DNA from: Vulcanisaeta distributa JCM 11213
Lineage (GTDB): Archaea; Thermoproteota; Thermoprotei; Thermoproteales; Thermocladiaceae
DNA length: 64,000 bases
Assembly (NCBI GenBank): GCA_001316125.1
Contig: BBCS01000006.1
Coordinates: 1-64,000 of the forward strand
Direction: 5' to 3'
Below are positions 31,094-41,862 of the stretch, one piece after another. The translations under genes were made by a program, and so were the position numbers. Under the pieces are notes generated by a model. That model ran no database searches. It saw only the letters and a list, made by a program, of their open reading frames with translations, and was not told where the DNA came from. Each line of letters starts with the position of its first letter. Position 1 is the stretch's first letter.

Positions 31094-31603
31094 CCCCCCC
31101 GACCTTCTTAAATACTCAAGAGCCACATCAAATATTGAATAAACGTTGTACGCCGATTCCCTCCTACCCTTAATATATGGGTAATATAAGTGAACGTAAA
31201 TAGTGATTCCCTTACTCGCCAACTCAATTATCTTGTAAGCATCAAGGTGAATCACAATACTTTGGGTTAATGGGCAGTTATCATTTATTAAGTAATTCAT
31301 TACCGTAAAGCCAAGCCTATTCAATAGTGATATTCTGTCCTGGGTAATGCACGGATACGTAATAAACCTATTAATCCCTCGCTGTAATAATAGCCTTATT
31401 AATGATGGGCGTCTTAATAACTCGCTGATCTGCTCAGGGTCTATCATTAAACCATACACGCCACACTCAAGCTCCTTTACGTAGCCCCCCCAATCAGTCA
31501 CCCTGATAATACAATCATCACCGCAACAATTAATCCCCCCCAATCTGTGAACACTGATTATTAAGTCCTTATACTTATCAATTAATTCCTTAAATGAGTC
31601 CAT
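31079..31603 (-). CDS. Hypothetical protein
   Basis: This 174-residue protein contains a cysteine pair (INCCGDDC) and later CGVYG and YPCITQDR, with alternating strands and helices suggestive of a TIM-barrel or Rossmann-like enzyme. Three C7 runs (31094, 31485, 31535) keep the frame and likely add glycines. It is the first of a minus-strand group reading DtdA, DUF429, this gene. No family is recognised. Confidence 0.45.
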   Translation of the reverse strand: MDSFKELIDKYKDLIISVHRLGGINCCGDDCIIRVTDWGGYVKELECGVYGLMIDPEQISELLRRPSLIRLLLQRGINRFITYPCITQDRISLLNRLGFTVMNYLINDNCPLTQSIVIHLDAYKIIELASKGITIYVHLYYPYIKGRRESAYNVYSIFDVALEYLRRSGGLRFI

Positions 31604-31642
31604 GTTTAATTACCCAGGGCAAGCAATCACTGCGTGGGATTA

Positions 31643-32196
31643 TTAATGAGCCTCATCATCAAGCCCCGTCAACTCCTCCGTGCATCCCTGGTCATGTAAT
31701 AGGCAGGTAAATGCTGATACCAATGCATCAGCCTCATGCTCATTGCTTATTAAGGGTCCCCCCCTTAGCCTTGACGTTATGAATTTAATGAAATCCTGCC
31801 TGCTCATCCCAATTATCTTAAGCGTTGATGTTGGGTGAACCTCAAGAACCCTAAAGCCGTGCTGCCTTAATTCACTTGCTAATTGCATGCCGTACATCGT
31901 TAACTGCCTCATGGGGGGGCCCAGCAGTGGTGGGATGAGCCTAAGGCCAAGTCTTCTAGCCTTCACCTCGACTAATCTATTAATGCCGTGTTTAGGAAGC
32001 CCAAGCGGCGCATCTATGCATATTAATGACGGGGGGGCTGCCGCAGTACTAGGTTTATTACCTCATCCTTAGTGGATAAGGTGCTTACGTAATAAGTATG
32101 TTCATTGGCATTTATCAATCCAAAGCCCGTCCTCCTTCTATTGGGTAGTGCAAGGTCAACTCCCGCATATACTCCCTTCGTTATTGGCATCATCAT
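31643..32196 (-). CDS. DUF429-family predicted RNase H-like nuclease
   Basis: The start MMMPITKGVYAGVDLALP at 32196 has the RNase H-like first strand with an Asp. After a C5-for-C7 correction at 32031-32037 the join reads LICIDAPLGLPKHG, the family's second acidic motif. The C terminus has EVHPTSTLKIIGM and NEHEADALVSAF, also family-like. The product is about 185 residues. DUF429 proteins are predicted nucleases of unknown biological role. The start is immediately after the dtdA stop, so the two are likely co-transcribed. Confidence 0.6.
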
Positions 32197-33030
32197 TTAC
32201 GTCCTCTTAATTAATCTTACATTAAGCTCATTAAGAACCTCAGCAACCAACTTCCTAGTCTCGCTGTCAATCGCCTTCCAACTAACATAGGCCTTAACCG
32301 GCCTATGAGTCATCATACTCACGGCCTTAACAATCATATCCCTCGTTATTGGCGTTACGTACTTTGGTATTGCATGCCCAATATCAGCCTCACCACTAAT
32401 TAACCTATTATCCATCGTCAGGTAATGAAGATCACCTATCGATATTGCAGGCTCAAAATTGCTAATCAACCTGTCCTCAAGAAACTCATCAACCACATAA
32501 TGAAGAAGCTCCCAACCCCCCCTACTTATTAACCACTCCTTCTCACTACTTCCCTGTTCCACGAATGTTACCGGTATTGACTCTATTGTAGGTCCGTGAT
32601 GTGTTGCCTCGATGTGGCACTCGAAATCCTCAAGTCCGTAGTCAGGCCTAACCCTGCACAACTCCCTGTAAAATGCCGTAATGGTGTGTGGATTAGCGAG
32701 AGATATCGTGTTCGGTCTCCCACCCAACTCAGCGGCACCCCAATTGCCTGTGACGTGGGTCGTAAACATCGGTCTCGGATTTCTCATCTCATGTCGACTA
32801 ACAAAGATTAATTCCTGGGGGGGCCTCTCCTGCATCTTTAAAATCACATCCTCGAGATCGTCTAAGTAAACAATATCCTTACCTAACGCATAGAATGCGA
32901 GGTTTCCCTTTAAGTCATAAATCTCGTAATCACCTAAATTCATCCTATACCTAAGGACCCCATCCCTACTGAATAATTCAAAGACTTCCCTCGATACTGC
33001 ATCAACCTTACTAAAGACAATACCGTACAT
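32197..33030 (-). CDS. dtdA: D-aminoacyl-tRNA deacylase, archaeal type (DtdA)
   Basis: This 277-residue intact protein has the DtdA (formerly DUF516) signatures FVSRHEMRN and FTTHVTGNW, then IEATHHGPTIESIP and the C-terminal GEADIGHAIPKY. The enzyme hydrolyses mischarged D-amino acids from tRNA. It lies just downstream of pheT on the same strand, a quality-control pairing with a synthetase. C7 at 32516-32522 and G7 at 32817-32823 keep the frame but probably add Gly and Pro. Confidence 0.9.
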   Translation of the reverse strand: MYGIVFSKVDAVSREVFELFSRDGVLRYRMNLGDYEIYDLKGNLAFYALGKDIVYLDDLEDVILKMQERPPQELIFVSRHEMRNPRPMFTTHVTGNWGAAELGGRPNTISLANPHTITAFYRELCRVRPDYGLEDFECHIEATHHGPTIESIPVTFVEQGSSEKEWLISRGGWELLHYVVDEFLEDRLISNFEPAISIGDLHYLTMDNRLISGEADIGHAIPKYVTPITRDMIVKAVSMMTHRPVKAYVSWKAIDSETRKLVAEVLNELNVRLIKRT

Positions 33031-33065
33031 CAGCGCCTAAAGAGAATTCACTACTTTTTAAATTC

Positions 33066-34729
33066 CTAGCTTACTAACTCATTAAGTTTAATCTCACTCA
33101 CGACAACGGGGGGGTATTCAAGCCAAATGCCGTTATCACGTCGGGCCTCACCTCCATCACAAAACCAATATTCCTATCACCAGTGTATATGCAGGCCGTC
33201 CTCTCAGGCAGACCTGATATGTACTTACAGGGCTTAAGTGAGTAATTAATTCCGAGGCTTGTTAATAATGATTTTAGTACTGAAAGGCCGTCAGTGAGCG
33301 TTATTTCAGGGCCGCTAATTAAATAACTAAGTACTAAGTTCTCCTCAACCCCCCCAACCTCACTTTCCTGGTTTGGTGACACGACATAACCAACCTCAAA
33401 TATCTTAAGACCCCCCCCTCAATCAATGCCTTATTCCTGGCTGCAACCTCCATTAATTGAGGCCATATGTAATCCCTAATAACCGTATAAAGCTCAGATT
33501 TTGGATTTTCAACCTCAACAAGATCTCTCTCATACATCGTCCTCCTGACCATAACATCTTTATTACTCATCATATAATTAAGGACCTCCTGAAAACCAAG
33601 ACCAACCATTAAATCCCTAATTAAATCAGCGAAGACGCTTAACACATTTTTAACGCCTTTAACGGACTGTGGTGGTAATTCCCTCGGTATGTTCTCATAG
33701 CCGTAGGCCACGGCTACATCCTCGACTAAATCGACATCATGAAGTACATTAAATCTATACGGAGCAACCTTAACGAGTAGTTCCTCGCCATAGTCAATAA
33801 CGTCATGCCTAGACATTAATAGGTAATTAATAATGTCATTCTTACTCAGATTAAGGCCTAGATAATCATTCACGAAATTAATAGGTAGCTTAAACTCAAG
33901 TGGATCCAGTACTGGAGATTCTACGTTACCCCCCCATGGCGCATTCACGCTTACTATCTCAACAACCTTCGATGAACTCCTCTCAAGTAGGTTGTAAACC
34001 AAAACGGCAAGTATTGACTTAGCAAGTCTTAAGTCTGTGGCTGTTACATCTATTAACACGTTCTTCGTCCTTTCTGTAACCTTAAAATCCTCACTACCGA
34101 GCACGGGTATTATTACGAGAATCTTACCCTCAGAGTCAATTAATATTGGCGCCTTACCATCATGAACCGCGTACTTACCATACAGCCTACCCTTCTCAGT
34201 ACCCTCAATAACCTCAACACCACTCATCTCCCTATCACTATCCAACGGCCTATACCTAATAGCCTCAAGCCTCTCAAGCCTATATGTAAGCGGTGGCTTT
34301 ATCTTATCAGCATCATAAAAACCAATAGCCATCTTCCTCCTATCCCTACCATAGGTCGCATGCAACTTCTCCTGAAGCTGAATCATCTGCCTAATTGCCT
34401 CATCATTAAGCCTTAAGTCACGCACGATGCCCATCATTATGTACGGCCTATTAGGGACATCCTCAGCAATGAGTCTAAAGCCATTATTGATGACACTTAG
34501 CTTAGGAAGCCCAACCTCAATCCTGAATAAGCTTGAGTGCCCTCGCAATACCCTCCACGGAAAAGAGGTCAGGCCTATCATGGGTAACCTCAAATGTTAC
34601 TTCATCGCCAGAGATACTCTCAACCTCACCCTTAAGCCTATTTAAAGCCGTAACTAACTCCTCCTCGCTACTAAAGTACTTGCCCAGTAATCCCTCTAAG
34701 TCACTTCGTTTAAACGAGATTACAGGCAT
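33066..34729 (-). CDS. pheT: Phenylalanine--tRNA ligase, beta subunit
   Basis: The N terminus MPVISFKRSDLEGLLG and VTFEVTHDRPDLFSVEGIARAL match PheT. The middle includes the B3/B4-like domain (GRDRRKMAIGFYDAD) and the B5 domain with DVDLVEDVAVAYGYENIP. The C-terminal class II-like domain has NPKSELYTVIRD. Breaks lie near 34528, at 33411-33418 (8 Cs) and at 33108-33114 (G7, expected five), after which the C terminus runs to 33066. The corrected length is about 555 residues. Confidence 0.9.
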
Positions 34730-34786
34730 GCGCCACTACGGGACAACAAAACCTATTAAGTATTTTTAAGCATGGCTTATGGAGGT

Positions 34787-35379
34787 ATGAGGCTGGGTTA
34801 CGTAATCATAGCCTCATTATAATCATAGCCATAGCGATAGCAGTCCTACTCATAGTACCGACCGGGCATAGGGTGTCATATGTAACGATAGGTCTTGTTA
34901 AAGTCCCGATAGGCGTGCCTAAGATAATCGTAAGCTCAGTATTTAACAATGGTTCCCAAATACCCATTAATTACACGTGTAATGGCCTAAATTACTCAAT
35001 ACCATTGTACATAAGTAATGTACCAAGTGATGCTAAATCCCTCGTGGTAATAATGGAGGACCTTAATGCGCCTGGCGGCGTCTTCATACACTGGGTCCTT
35101 TATGACGCGCCGCCCAATATAACAGAATTGCCCCCCCAGGGCGTTCCAGCTCAATACTATGTGCCTGGCATTGGTTATCAGGGAATTAATGATTTTGGTA
35201 AGGTTGGTTATGGCGGGCCATGCCCACCACCCGGTCCTCCCCATGAGTACGTAATCATAGTCCTTGCATTAAATAGGGAGTTACCACCATCCAATGAGAG
35301 TGATTTTGATTTAATAAGGTCTATTGCTGTGGGTGATATTGTTGGTTATGGCGTCTTAATTGGGTATTATGGTGGCTAA
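34787..35379 (+). CDS. YbhB/YbcL-type PEBP (Raf-kinase-inhibitor-like) protein, probably exported
   Basis: A hydrophobic N-terminal helix (about residues 3-25, IIAIAIAVLLIVPT) suggests an anchor or signal. It is in a different frame, joined if one base is restored near 34822. The PEBP domain has YTCNGLNYSIPL, VVIMEDLNAPGG, FIHWVLYD and the C-terminal GYGGPCPPPGPPHEY. The ligand of archaeal PEBPs is unknown. A C7 run (35131-35137) probably adds one Pro. Confidence 0.75.
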
Positions 35380-36052
35380 CCAACTAACTGCTTAATGCTT
35401 TCTAGCTTCTTCTTCAATTCCTCATTCTCAGCCCTCAACCTATTATTCTCATTTACCAGCTCATTAATCCTATTCTCTAGCTCCTTAACTTTACTTGCCA
35501 ACTCATCCCTCTCCCTCCTTAGCCTATCAACCTCCTCCGTACTGGCTCCAGCGCCCGCCGTAATGCCAAGCTCCCTACACTTCTCAGCAACCCTATCACT
35601 CCTAATCCAATAAATAACCTGTGTAGACCCCTTATCCCACTTGAGCTCGCCAGTTTCGATATTAAGTTCGAGTGTTGTCGATATGACGAACACGTCACCA
35701 CGCTCAAGCTTATACTTTGGAACAATCTCGTCAAAGAACCACCTCTTCATGGACTCAAATACCTCATCCAACGAGTCCTTGAAACCCTGGGAATTCCTAA
35801 TATTATTAAATAGTTCGTTGGCCTTATCCTCAGGGAATTGCGACCTAAGCTACCGCCAATGGCTCCGAAGAGAAGCCTAAAGAAGTCAGGCCTGCCCTCC
35901 CTACCGTACTTACCAAATAGCCTTGCCGCCGAGGTCTTGCCCGTAACCCACTTAATCTTTAGAATATTACCCTTAACAAGCTCAGCCGTTACTCCTCCTC
36001 TTTCAATCTCCTCCTCACTACCTGCCTCCTCCCTTCTCTCTTCGACACTCAT
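35376..36052 (-). CDS. Hypothetical protein with C-terminal coiled coil
   Basis: The protein joins two frames (one G near 35847) into about 226 residues. The N terminus is acidic, followed by a compact domain (ILKIKWVTGKTSAARLFGKYGREG) and DEVFESMKRWFFDEIVPKYKL. The C-terminal 65 residues are a heptad-rich coiled coil (ELASKVKELENRINELVNEN). The segment LNIETGELKWDKGSTQVIYW looks like a small beta domain. It is likely a scaffold or oligomerising protein, with no family recognised. Its stop overlaps the end of the convergent PEBP gene by 4 bases. Confidence 0.55.
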
Positions 36053-36196
36053 ACATTAAGTAAATAACTAATTTCTAATAAAAACCTTTCACCACATGCT
36101 CATTAGTAATATATTTAGTTTTACCATGACTATATGATTTACGGAGCGTTTTTCACTAATTAACTTTTTAAACAATTGTTTAAAGGATTAAATAAA

Positions 36197-36945
36197 ATGC
36201 GTGCAGGTAGGAGACTTGCCAAGTTGATGAACAGTTAGAGGCTGTTGAATTAATAAATTCAGCTAAATCCATCTATAACCTATCATATAGGGAATTATCG
36301 CAGGTACTGAACATACCCGAGAGCTTACTTTGTAGGTATGCTAACGGTGATTTATTGCCGTCATTAGACACGGTTAATATCATTAAGGAGAAGTTAAAGC
36401 CTATGCTTGACCTAACTGAGGTTTTGAGAAGGAATGTGATAATCAAGGATGGGTTTATTGACTTAAATAATGTACTGTTTAACCCATATATCCTCAAACT
36501 TTACCAAAGGAGGGTTAAAGACGCATTCTCTGACTTACCGATTAACAAGGTATTAACGGCAGCTACGGATGGAATACCCCCCCTATCGGTAATGGCATCG
36601 TATGCATTAAACGCCAGGTTAGCCATTGCCAAGCAGTATAAGGATGTGGCCTCGGAGGATTTCTACGAAGTTAGTTACATAGTTGATTCACCACCACGCA
36701 GGGTATCCCTATACTTACCAAGGCATTTACTTGAGAGGGGGGGTGATGAGGTTTTAATCGTCGATGATATCGTGAGAACAGGTAGAACGTTAAATGCATT
36801 AATTGAGCTTGTAAATAACGCAGGGGGGGCTAGGTTAGTGGGTGTCTCTGTGTTGATCTCCATGAGTAAAGCCTGGGTCGATAAGCTAAGAAGTAAGGAC
36901 ATACGTGTTGATGTGATTCTAGATTTAAGTGATTTAAGAGGCTGA
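36197..36945 (+). CDS. gfcR: GfcR-type regulator (helix-turn-helix plus PRTase domain)
   Basis: The N-terminal helix-turn-helix (YRELSQVLNIPESLLCRYANGD) is joined after one missing G near 36227. It is followed by a phosphoribosyltransferase domain with TDGIP and the PRPP loop VLIVDDIVRTGRT. This combination defines GfcR/PyrE-like regulators, which in haloarchaea activate glycolytic genes. Three run-length insertions keep the frame (36577, 36737, 36823) and add Pro, Gly, Gly to conserved positions. The pgk-gap operon in this window is a candidate target, but this is inference. Confidence 0.75.
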
Positions 36946-36975
36946 GGTAAGGATAAGTTATTAAGTTACCATATA

Positions 36976-38379
36976 ATGAGTAACGTGATGATGATCGATT
37001 ACAAAATGATAATCGTAATAATATATCTCATAGTGACGATAATCTCTTTCTACCCGATAATGTATCAATTAATGATTATTAGAAAGAATAGAAATATCCA
37101 TGAAGATAGGGCAAACAGCGATAACTCAAGGATTAGAGGAAGGGTATTCCTGGTAATTCCCGCTAAATCCGAGCCTCTAGACCTAGTGGAAGCATCAATG
37201 AAGAGATTGGCATCTTTACAACTAGGTTTTAGCGTAATTTATATACTTGATAATTACGATGACGGTACCCTAAATCCCATAAGAGCACTAGGTAATAAGT
37301 ACGGCTTTAGGATAATTCATAGGGAAAAACCAAGTGGTTATAAGGGTGGTGCACTAAATCACGTAATTAAAAGAGTTGAGATGAGCGATAATGACTACAT
37401 GCTTGTGCTCGACGTTGATTCGGTAATAAGTCGGGAAGCCATTAATGAATTAATTAAACATGCTAATTCAGCTAATGCCGTAGTCCCTCACTGGATTGCC
37501 AGTAATAAGGATGATTCATTACTAGCACGTGGACAGTGGATTGGTTATTTACTCTTTTTTAAAATCCTTAAGGCCCTTAATGATTCAATTGGTTGGGTGC
37601 CAATACTCGGTAGTGGTTCTCTGGTAAATATAGGTGCATTGAGGAGGGTTGGTTATTGGCCTGAGGATGTTCTTGAGGATGTGGAGCTTGGGGGGGTGAG
37701 GTTCTTTATTAATGATTTAAGGATTACATATGCTGATAATGCCCTTATTAACGTGGAAGTCCCCCCCGTTAATTATAGTGGGTTCCTTAGGCAGCAGTTA
37801 AGGTGGAGCTTTGGCGTTGGTAGAGTTACCAGGAAATACTTCTGGCAGGTCTTACGTAAAAGGCATGGCGTGACAGCAATGCTTTACTTAGGGCAGTATT
37901 TCGCATATGTTTTACAATTAATCTCAATATTAATGCTTGCGGCGATGGACATGTCTGGAATAGGCATACCACTCTGGGCCTTTATCATATTATTAGTAAC
38001 GGTAGTACCGTCATTGCTTATGTACCTATACTCTCTATTAATGCTTGACAAGGACTTTGGTGGTAATCCCCGTAGGGATGTCTTCGCAATTAATAGCGCG
38101 AATCTAGCCTTTATAATGGCGTTACCCAGGATAGCCATTGCAAACTTAATGGGCCTACTTAATATTGGCAGGATTGAGTGGATACCAACACCAAAGGGCT
38201 CCCGTAAATGGATCAGGGAAGGCTTAAACCTAATTCCAGAGTACTTAATGACAATGCTCATAATCGCCGCATTTACGCTCTCCATAATACACCTCGACAT
38301 AATAAATACTCTCATTACCCTACCGTACCTGGCAGGGTACGTGAGAGGACTATGGAGAATCCTCAATGCCACACTATGA
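36976..38379 (+). CDS. Membrane glycosyltransferase, GT2 family (cellulose-synthase-like)
   Basis: This 467-residue intact protein has an N-terminal helix, a GT-A domain with IPAKSEP, GYKGGALNH, LVLDVDSVI (the DxD), EDVELG and QQLRW (the Q/RxxRW motif), then several C-terminal helices. It is a processive-type family 2 glycosyltransferase that would move an activated sugar at the cytoplasmic face. G7 at 37690-37696 and C7 at 37761-37767 add residues but keep the frame. The acceptor is unknown. Confidence 0.88.
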   Translation: MSNVMMIDYKMIIVIIYLIVTIISFYPIMYQLMIIRKNRNIHEDRANSDNSRIRGRVFLVIPAKSEPLDLVEASMKRLASLQLGFSVIYILDNYDDGTLNPIRALGNKYGFRIIHREKPSGYKGGALNHVIKRVEMSDNDYMLVLDVDSVISREAINELIKHANSANAVVPHWIASNKDDSLLARGQWIGYLLFFKILKALNDSIGWVPILGSGSLVNIGALRRVGYWPEDVLEDVELGGVRFFINDLRITYADNALINVEVPPVNYSGFLRQQLRWSFGVGRVTRKYFWQVLRKRHGVTAMLYLGQYFAYVLQLISILMLAAMDMSGIGIPLWAFIILLVTVVPSLLMYLYSLLMLDKDFGGNPRRDVFAINSANLAFIMALPRIAIANLMGLLNIGRIEWIPTPKGSRKWIREGLNLIPEYLMTMLIIAAFTLSIIHLDIINTLITLPYLAGYVRGLWRILNATL

Positions 38380-38380
38380 C

Positions 38381-39028
38381 CTAAGACCCTAAATAATCAA
38401 GTATACCTCCACCCTCTTCACCCTTACTAAGTAATGTCTTTACCTTCCTCAAGTCCTCCTCAATAACATTCCTAAGCCTTGGGTTATACAACGCAGCGGC
38501 TGGATGATATGTCGGTAAGACTTAACGTTAAGTCACCAAGCTTAACACTAAACACCTTACCCCCCCTAATACTACTTATGTTGGACACGGATTTCTCTGG
38601 GTACCCAGCCATTGTGAGTATCTCCCTGGCACTATGCTACCTAAGCATATGATTATCTGAGGTCTAATCATTAATATTTGGGTAATTAAATAAGGCCTAC
38701 ATGCCTCAATCTCGTCAGGTTCAGGATCCCTATTATTAGGCGGTCTACACTTAACAACATTCGTTATATAAACCTCCTCCCTTCTAATGCCCACGTTATT
38801 TAGCAACTTAGTTAGTAATTGACCTGCGGCACCAACAAATGGCCTACCCTCTTCATCCTCCCTCTCACCAGGTGCCTCACCAATAATCATTATCTTAGCA
38901 TTTAAAGGGCCCTCTCCCGGAACAACTCTTCTCCTCGATTTATGCAACTTACACTTGGTGCAATTCAGCATTAAGTTAACGAGCTCATCATAGCCCGCTA
39001 CGTTTATCTTAATTTTAATAATATCCAT
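38381..39028 (-). CDS. Uracil-DNA glycosylase, family 4
   Basis: The N-terminal 4Fe-4S cysteines (CTKCKLHK) and the catalytic motif GEAPGEREDEEGRPFVGAAGQLL are in the first frame, with NVVKCRPPNNRDPEPDE. A missing G near 38645 and a second shift near 38519 move the rest, including PTYHPAAALYNPRL, to other frames. The corrected length is about 215 residues. Family 4 enzymes remove uracil arising from cytosine deamination, important at high temperature. The stop lies 1 base beyond the convergent GT2 stop. Confidence 0.88.
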
Positions 39029-39099
39029 ACCAATCCCTTATTGTTTAAGGAAAATAAAAATCGTTTTAATATATTTTATTAAATATCAATATAGCCTAG

Positions 39100-39303
39100 C
39101 TAGGTTATTATGTTGCCTTGCTCGTCAACCTTAGCCACGACCTTCCTAACAACCTTACCAGTGGGCAACTTGAACAGGGCCATTACAAAGCCCTTCCTAC
39201 CCTTAGGCTGAACCTTCCAAACCTTCGTAGGCTTCAACTTGTACTTACTTCCCTCATACTCTATTTCATACTCCTTCTTAGCCAGGTCCTCTAGCTTTAC
39301 CAT
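39100..39303 (-). CDS. Cren7-like chromatin protein
   Basis: This 67-residue basic protein has the core VWKVQPKGRKGFVMALFKLP of Cren7, an SH3-like fold that binds and bends DNA in crenarchaea. The N-terminal helix region is longer and more acidic than in Sulfolobus Cren7, so it could be a divergent paralogue. It sits between the glycosylase and S6e genes and has its own promoter. No run-length problem is seen. Confidence 0.7.
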   Translation of the reverse strand: MVKLEDLAKKEYEIEYEGSKYKLKPTKVWKVQPKGRKGFVMALFKLPTGKVVRKVVAKVDEQGNIIT

Positions 39304-39329
39304 ACGTTGTCTCTTCTGTAACGCAGATT

Positions 39330-39342
39330 TATAAATATATCG
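39330..39342 (-). promoter_or_regulatory. TATA-like promoter element of the Cren7 gene
   Basis: On the minus strand the stretch reads ATTTATAAATATA-like, about 27-30 bases upstream of the ATG at 39303. The rest of the 39304-39545 gap is AT-rich and shows no gene. Confidence 0.5.
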
Positions 39343-39545
39343 CTTTAGAAAGAACCGTAGATATAAAATGAGAAAGAAATGAAAACAAAAACAAGAAATA
39401 TTACAAATATAGAAAGATATCTTTTCATCTATAAAACCAATGATTATGATAATATCTTAAGTATTATTTCTATTTCCTTAATGATTGAAATCGAAATTAG
39501 TTAATGAATTAATTTAGAATGGAAATAAAAATGACAATGAACCTC

Positions 39546-40001
39546 TCACTGCTTTTCCTCAGCCTTCTGCTCAGCACCACCGCTAAGCTTCTGAACCTCC
39601 TTATCACCAAGTGGGATTATTGGTCCCTCCTTCCAATCCTTCGGATAAACAAGGACCGCATTCACCTGAACTATCTGATCACTTATCGTATTACCTCTAA
39701 CAAGCTTCCTCTTCCTCATGCCACGCTTCTCAGGGTGATAACCAACGCCCTCACTCATTAATAGGTACTTCTTAACAGCACCCTCGATATTTAGTAACAT
39801 TGGAGCACCATCAACACCACTACCGCCTGTAATCCTAATCTTAAAACCAGGTGGTAATTCGAAGACCTCCTTAATTACCCCACCATCGATCTCATCGCCA
39901 ATCCTCAAACCCACAAACCTCTGGGCAATTGGATCCTTAACCTCAAACTGCTTAGCTCTCCCACTCATTGGGTCACTAAGTACTAGCTTAAACGTTGGCA
40001 T
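39546..40001 (-). CDS. rps6e: 30S ribosomal protein S6e
   Basis: This 151-residue intact protein has the S6e signatures FKLVLSDPMSGRAKQFEV, LRIGDEIDG, ITGGSGVDGAPM and GMRKRKLVRGNTI. The C terminus is alanine- and lysine-rich. A G7 run (40019-40025) lies in the 5' region between the probable TATA element and the start codon, so the true promoter spacing is likely shorter than read. Confidence 0.92.
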   Translation of the reverse strand: MPTFKLVLSDPMSGRAKQFEVKDPIAQRFVGLRIGDEIDGGVIKEVFELPPGFKIRITGGSGVDGAPMLLNIEGAVKKYLLMSEGVGYHPEKRGMRKRKLVRGNTISDQIVQVNAVLVYPKDWKEGPIIPLGDKEVQKLSGGAEQKAEEKQ

Positions 40002-40025
40002 CGACTTGAACGTAAATAGGGGGGG

Positions 40026-40036
40026 CTATTAAAATA
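40026..40036 (-). promoter_or_regulatory. Probable TATA element of rps6e
   Basis: The minus-strand sequence GTATTTTAATAG lies 25-35 bases before the ATG at 40001. A run of 7 Gs on the plus strand (40019-40025) separates it from the start. A four-base run would give the usual spacing. Confidence 0.4.
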
Positions 40037-40124
40037 CTTCTATCATTATGAATAACGATTTACCAGTACGGCTTGTCATAATTTTGAAATAAGAGGATTT
40101 AAATATAACTAAAAATTCGATTTT

Positions 40125-41514
40125 ATGATCAATATGGGCAGTAAGTCTCTAAAGATCCAGATCGGTGCTGCAAATCTCAGACCAATGTGGATAGTTGCAT
40201 CAATACTTCTAGTGGGTGCCCTAGCGATGCTTGTAGGTGGTATTATCATGCAATTAGTATATCATATAACGCTTGCACCATTATGGGTTGGTATCTTTGC
40301 GGGAATATTATTATCAATTCCCTTGGAAATTTGGGACTTCTCTAATCCAGATGTCATAATTAAGGCAATAACTCTAAAGGATAGACTATTGATGGTATGC
40401 TTCGGGTTAGTTATAGGACTTGGTGCCATACTTCTCTATGCACTTAACCTATTTGTTCCTGCGCTCCACTGGGGGGGCATTAAGGCGTTTTTCGTGCCTG
40501 GTGTTGTAATTGGAGGTTTAATATTTGGTGTTGGTGTGGCCATTGCTGGTTACTTCCCAGGTACTATATGGATTGCACTTGGTCAGGGAAGAAGAGATGC
40601 TATTTATGCCGTGGTTGGCGGATTACTGGGCGCCTTGACTTGGTCGTTAATATTTGGGCAGGCTAGGTACTTCTTCTGGGATACCCTTAACTTTGGTCCA
40701 ATAACGTGGCCCACACTATTTGGTTTGACGACTAAGATTGATGAGCTAATTGTGGCCATAGTCTTTGGTATTTTGATGATTAGTATGTGGTTATTCATAC
40801 CAAGGAGGCAGGGTGGTAAGGCGTGCGTGCTCCACTTAACTGGCAAGACCAAGGAAGTAATGCCGCTTGAGGATGAGATTAGTGAATTTAAGGAGGATTA
40901 TCCGAAAATACCTGACTATGTAATTGAGCTGTCTCAGTTCAGCAGCCTCGTTCATCAAGAATAATATTTGCACTTGCCTTCGACTTCACACTAGTGGCGG
41001 TTGCGGTGATTGTGCTTAGGCAGATATTTGGTGAATCAACGACATACGCATGGATTTGGTCCCAAATACTGTATTTCATAGATCCACGTTGGGCCGCCAG
41101 TCTGCCTTACTTCCAGTTATTTGGTGGATTAAAGATTGTTAATGGGATCCCTGTTGATAAGCCATTTAGTGAGATTGGTTGGGAGCCGCTCTCTGACTTA
41201 GGGACATTCCTTGGTGGCTTGATATCGTCGGTCTTCATAACGAAGAGGTTTATGGCGTTTAAGCCATGGACACCGCACATATGGAGGAATAGGTTTGGTA
41301 ACACACCAGGTCTTAGGGCCCTGGCATCATTCATAGGAGCTACTTGGTATTGTTTGGGGGGGCAAGGATGGCTAATGGCTGTGCCAGTGGGCACATACTA
41401 AGTGGGAACCTGCAGATGGCTGTTAGCAGTTTCGTGTTCTTCATTGCCGTGATAATAGGCGCAATAATCACGGCGTACGTACTATACGGCTTAAAGCCTT
41501 GGACATCAAAGTGA
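40125..41514 (+). CDS. YeeE/YedE-family sulfur-compound transporter-like membrane protein
   Basis: Multiple hydrophobic helices cover both halves. The family motifs are [13 protein letters not shown] in the first half and, in the corrected frame at the end, [14 protein letters not shown], the second Cys/His motif. The frame changes near 40959 (one base, probably in an A run) and at 41356-41362 (G7, expected five). The corrected length is about 465 residues. YedE proteins move thiosulfate or related selenium/sulfur species. The start could be the in-frame ATG at 40134, given a TATA-like box at 40098-40107. Confidence 0.75.
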
Positions 41515-41572
41515 TTGCATAAGTAATGTGGAATTTCCCTTAAAAATCATAAGAATAATCATTACTTTTATA

Positions 41573-41862
41573 ATGATTATAAAACTCCTCAGAAGGGATT
41601 CTGAGTATTACGTTGATATTAATGGCTCGGTTATTAAGGTAGATGTTTAAGACCAATTGATTACCTACTGATTGCGTTAGTCTATGGGCTTGGTGTTCGT
41701 TATATCGATAAGTATGGTGGCAATGAGTATATTATTAACTGTGAAATAGTCGATGATGAGCTCAGGTGTAAAGCCCGCTGTAGTGGGCATGAGGATAGGT
41801 GCTTCGTATATAGATTGTTAATACGTGGTGGTTTATCCCTTAGTTGCTTATCTCAATCATGA
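41573..41862 (+). CDS. Small hypothetical protein
   Basis: Two frames join into about 97 residues if one base is restored near 41651. The N terminus is MIIKLLRRDSEYYVD, and the second part has IDKYGGNEYIINCEIVDDE followed by a cysteine-rich stretch (CKARCSGHEDRC). The cysteines could form a metal site. The 3' end overlaps the convergent exonuclease III gene by 23 bases. No family is recognised. Confidence 0.4.
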
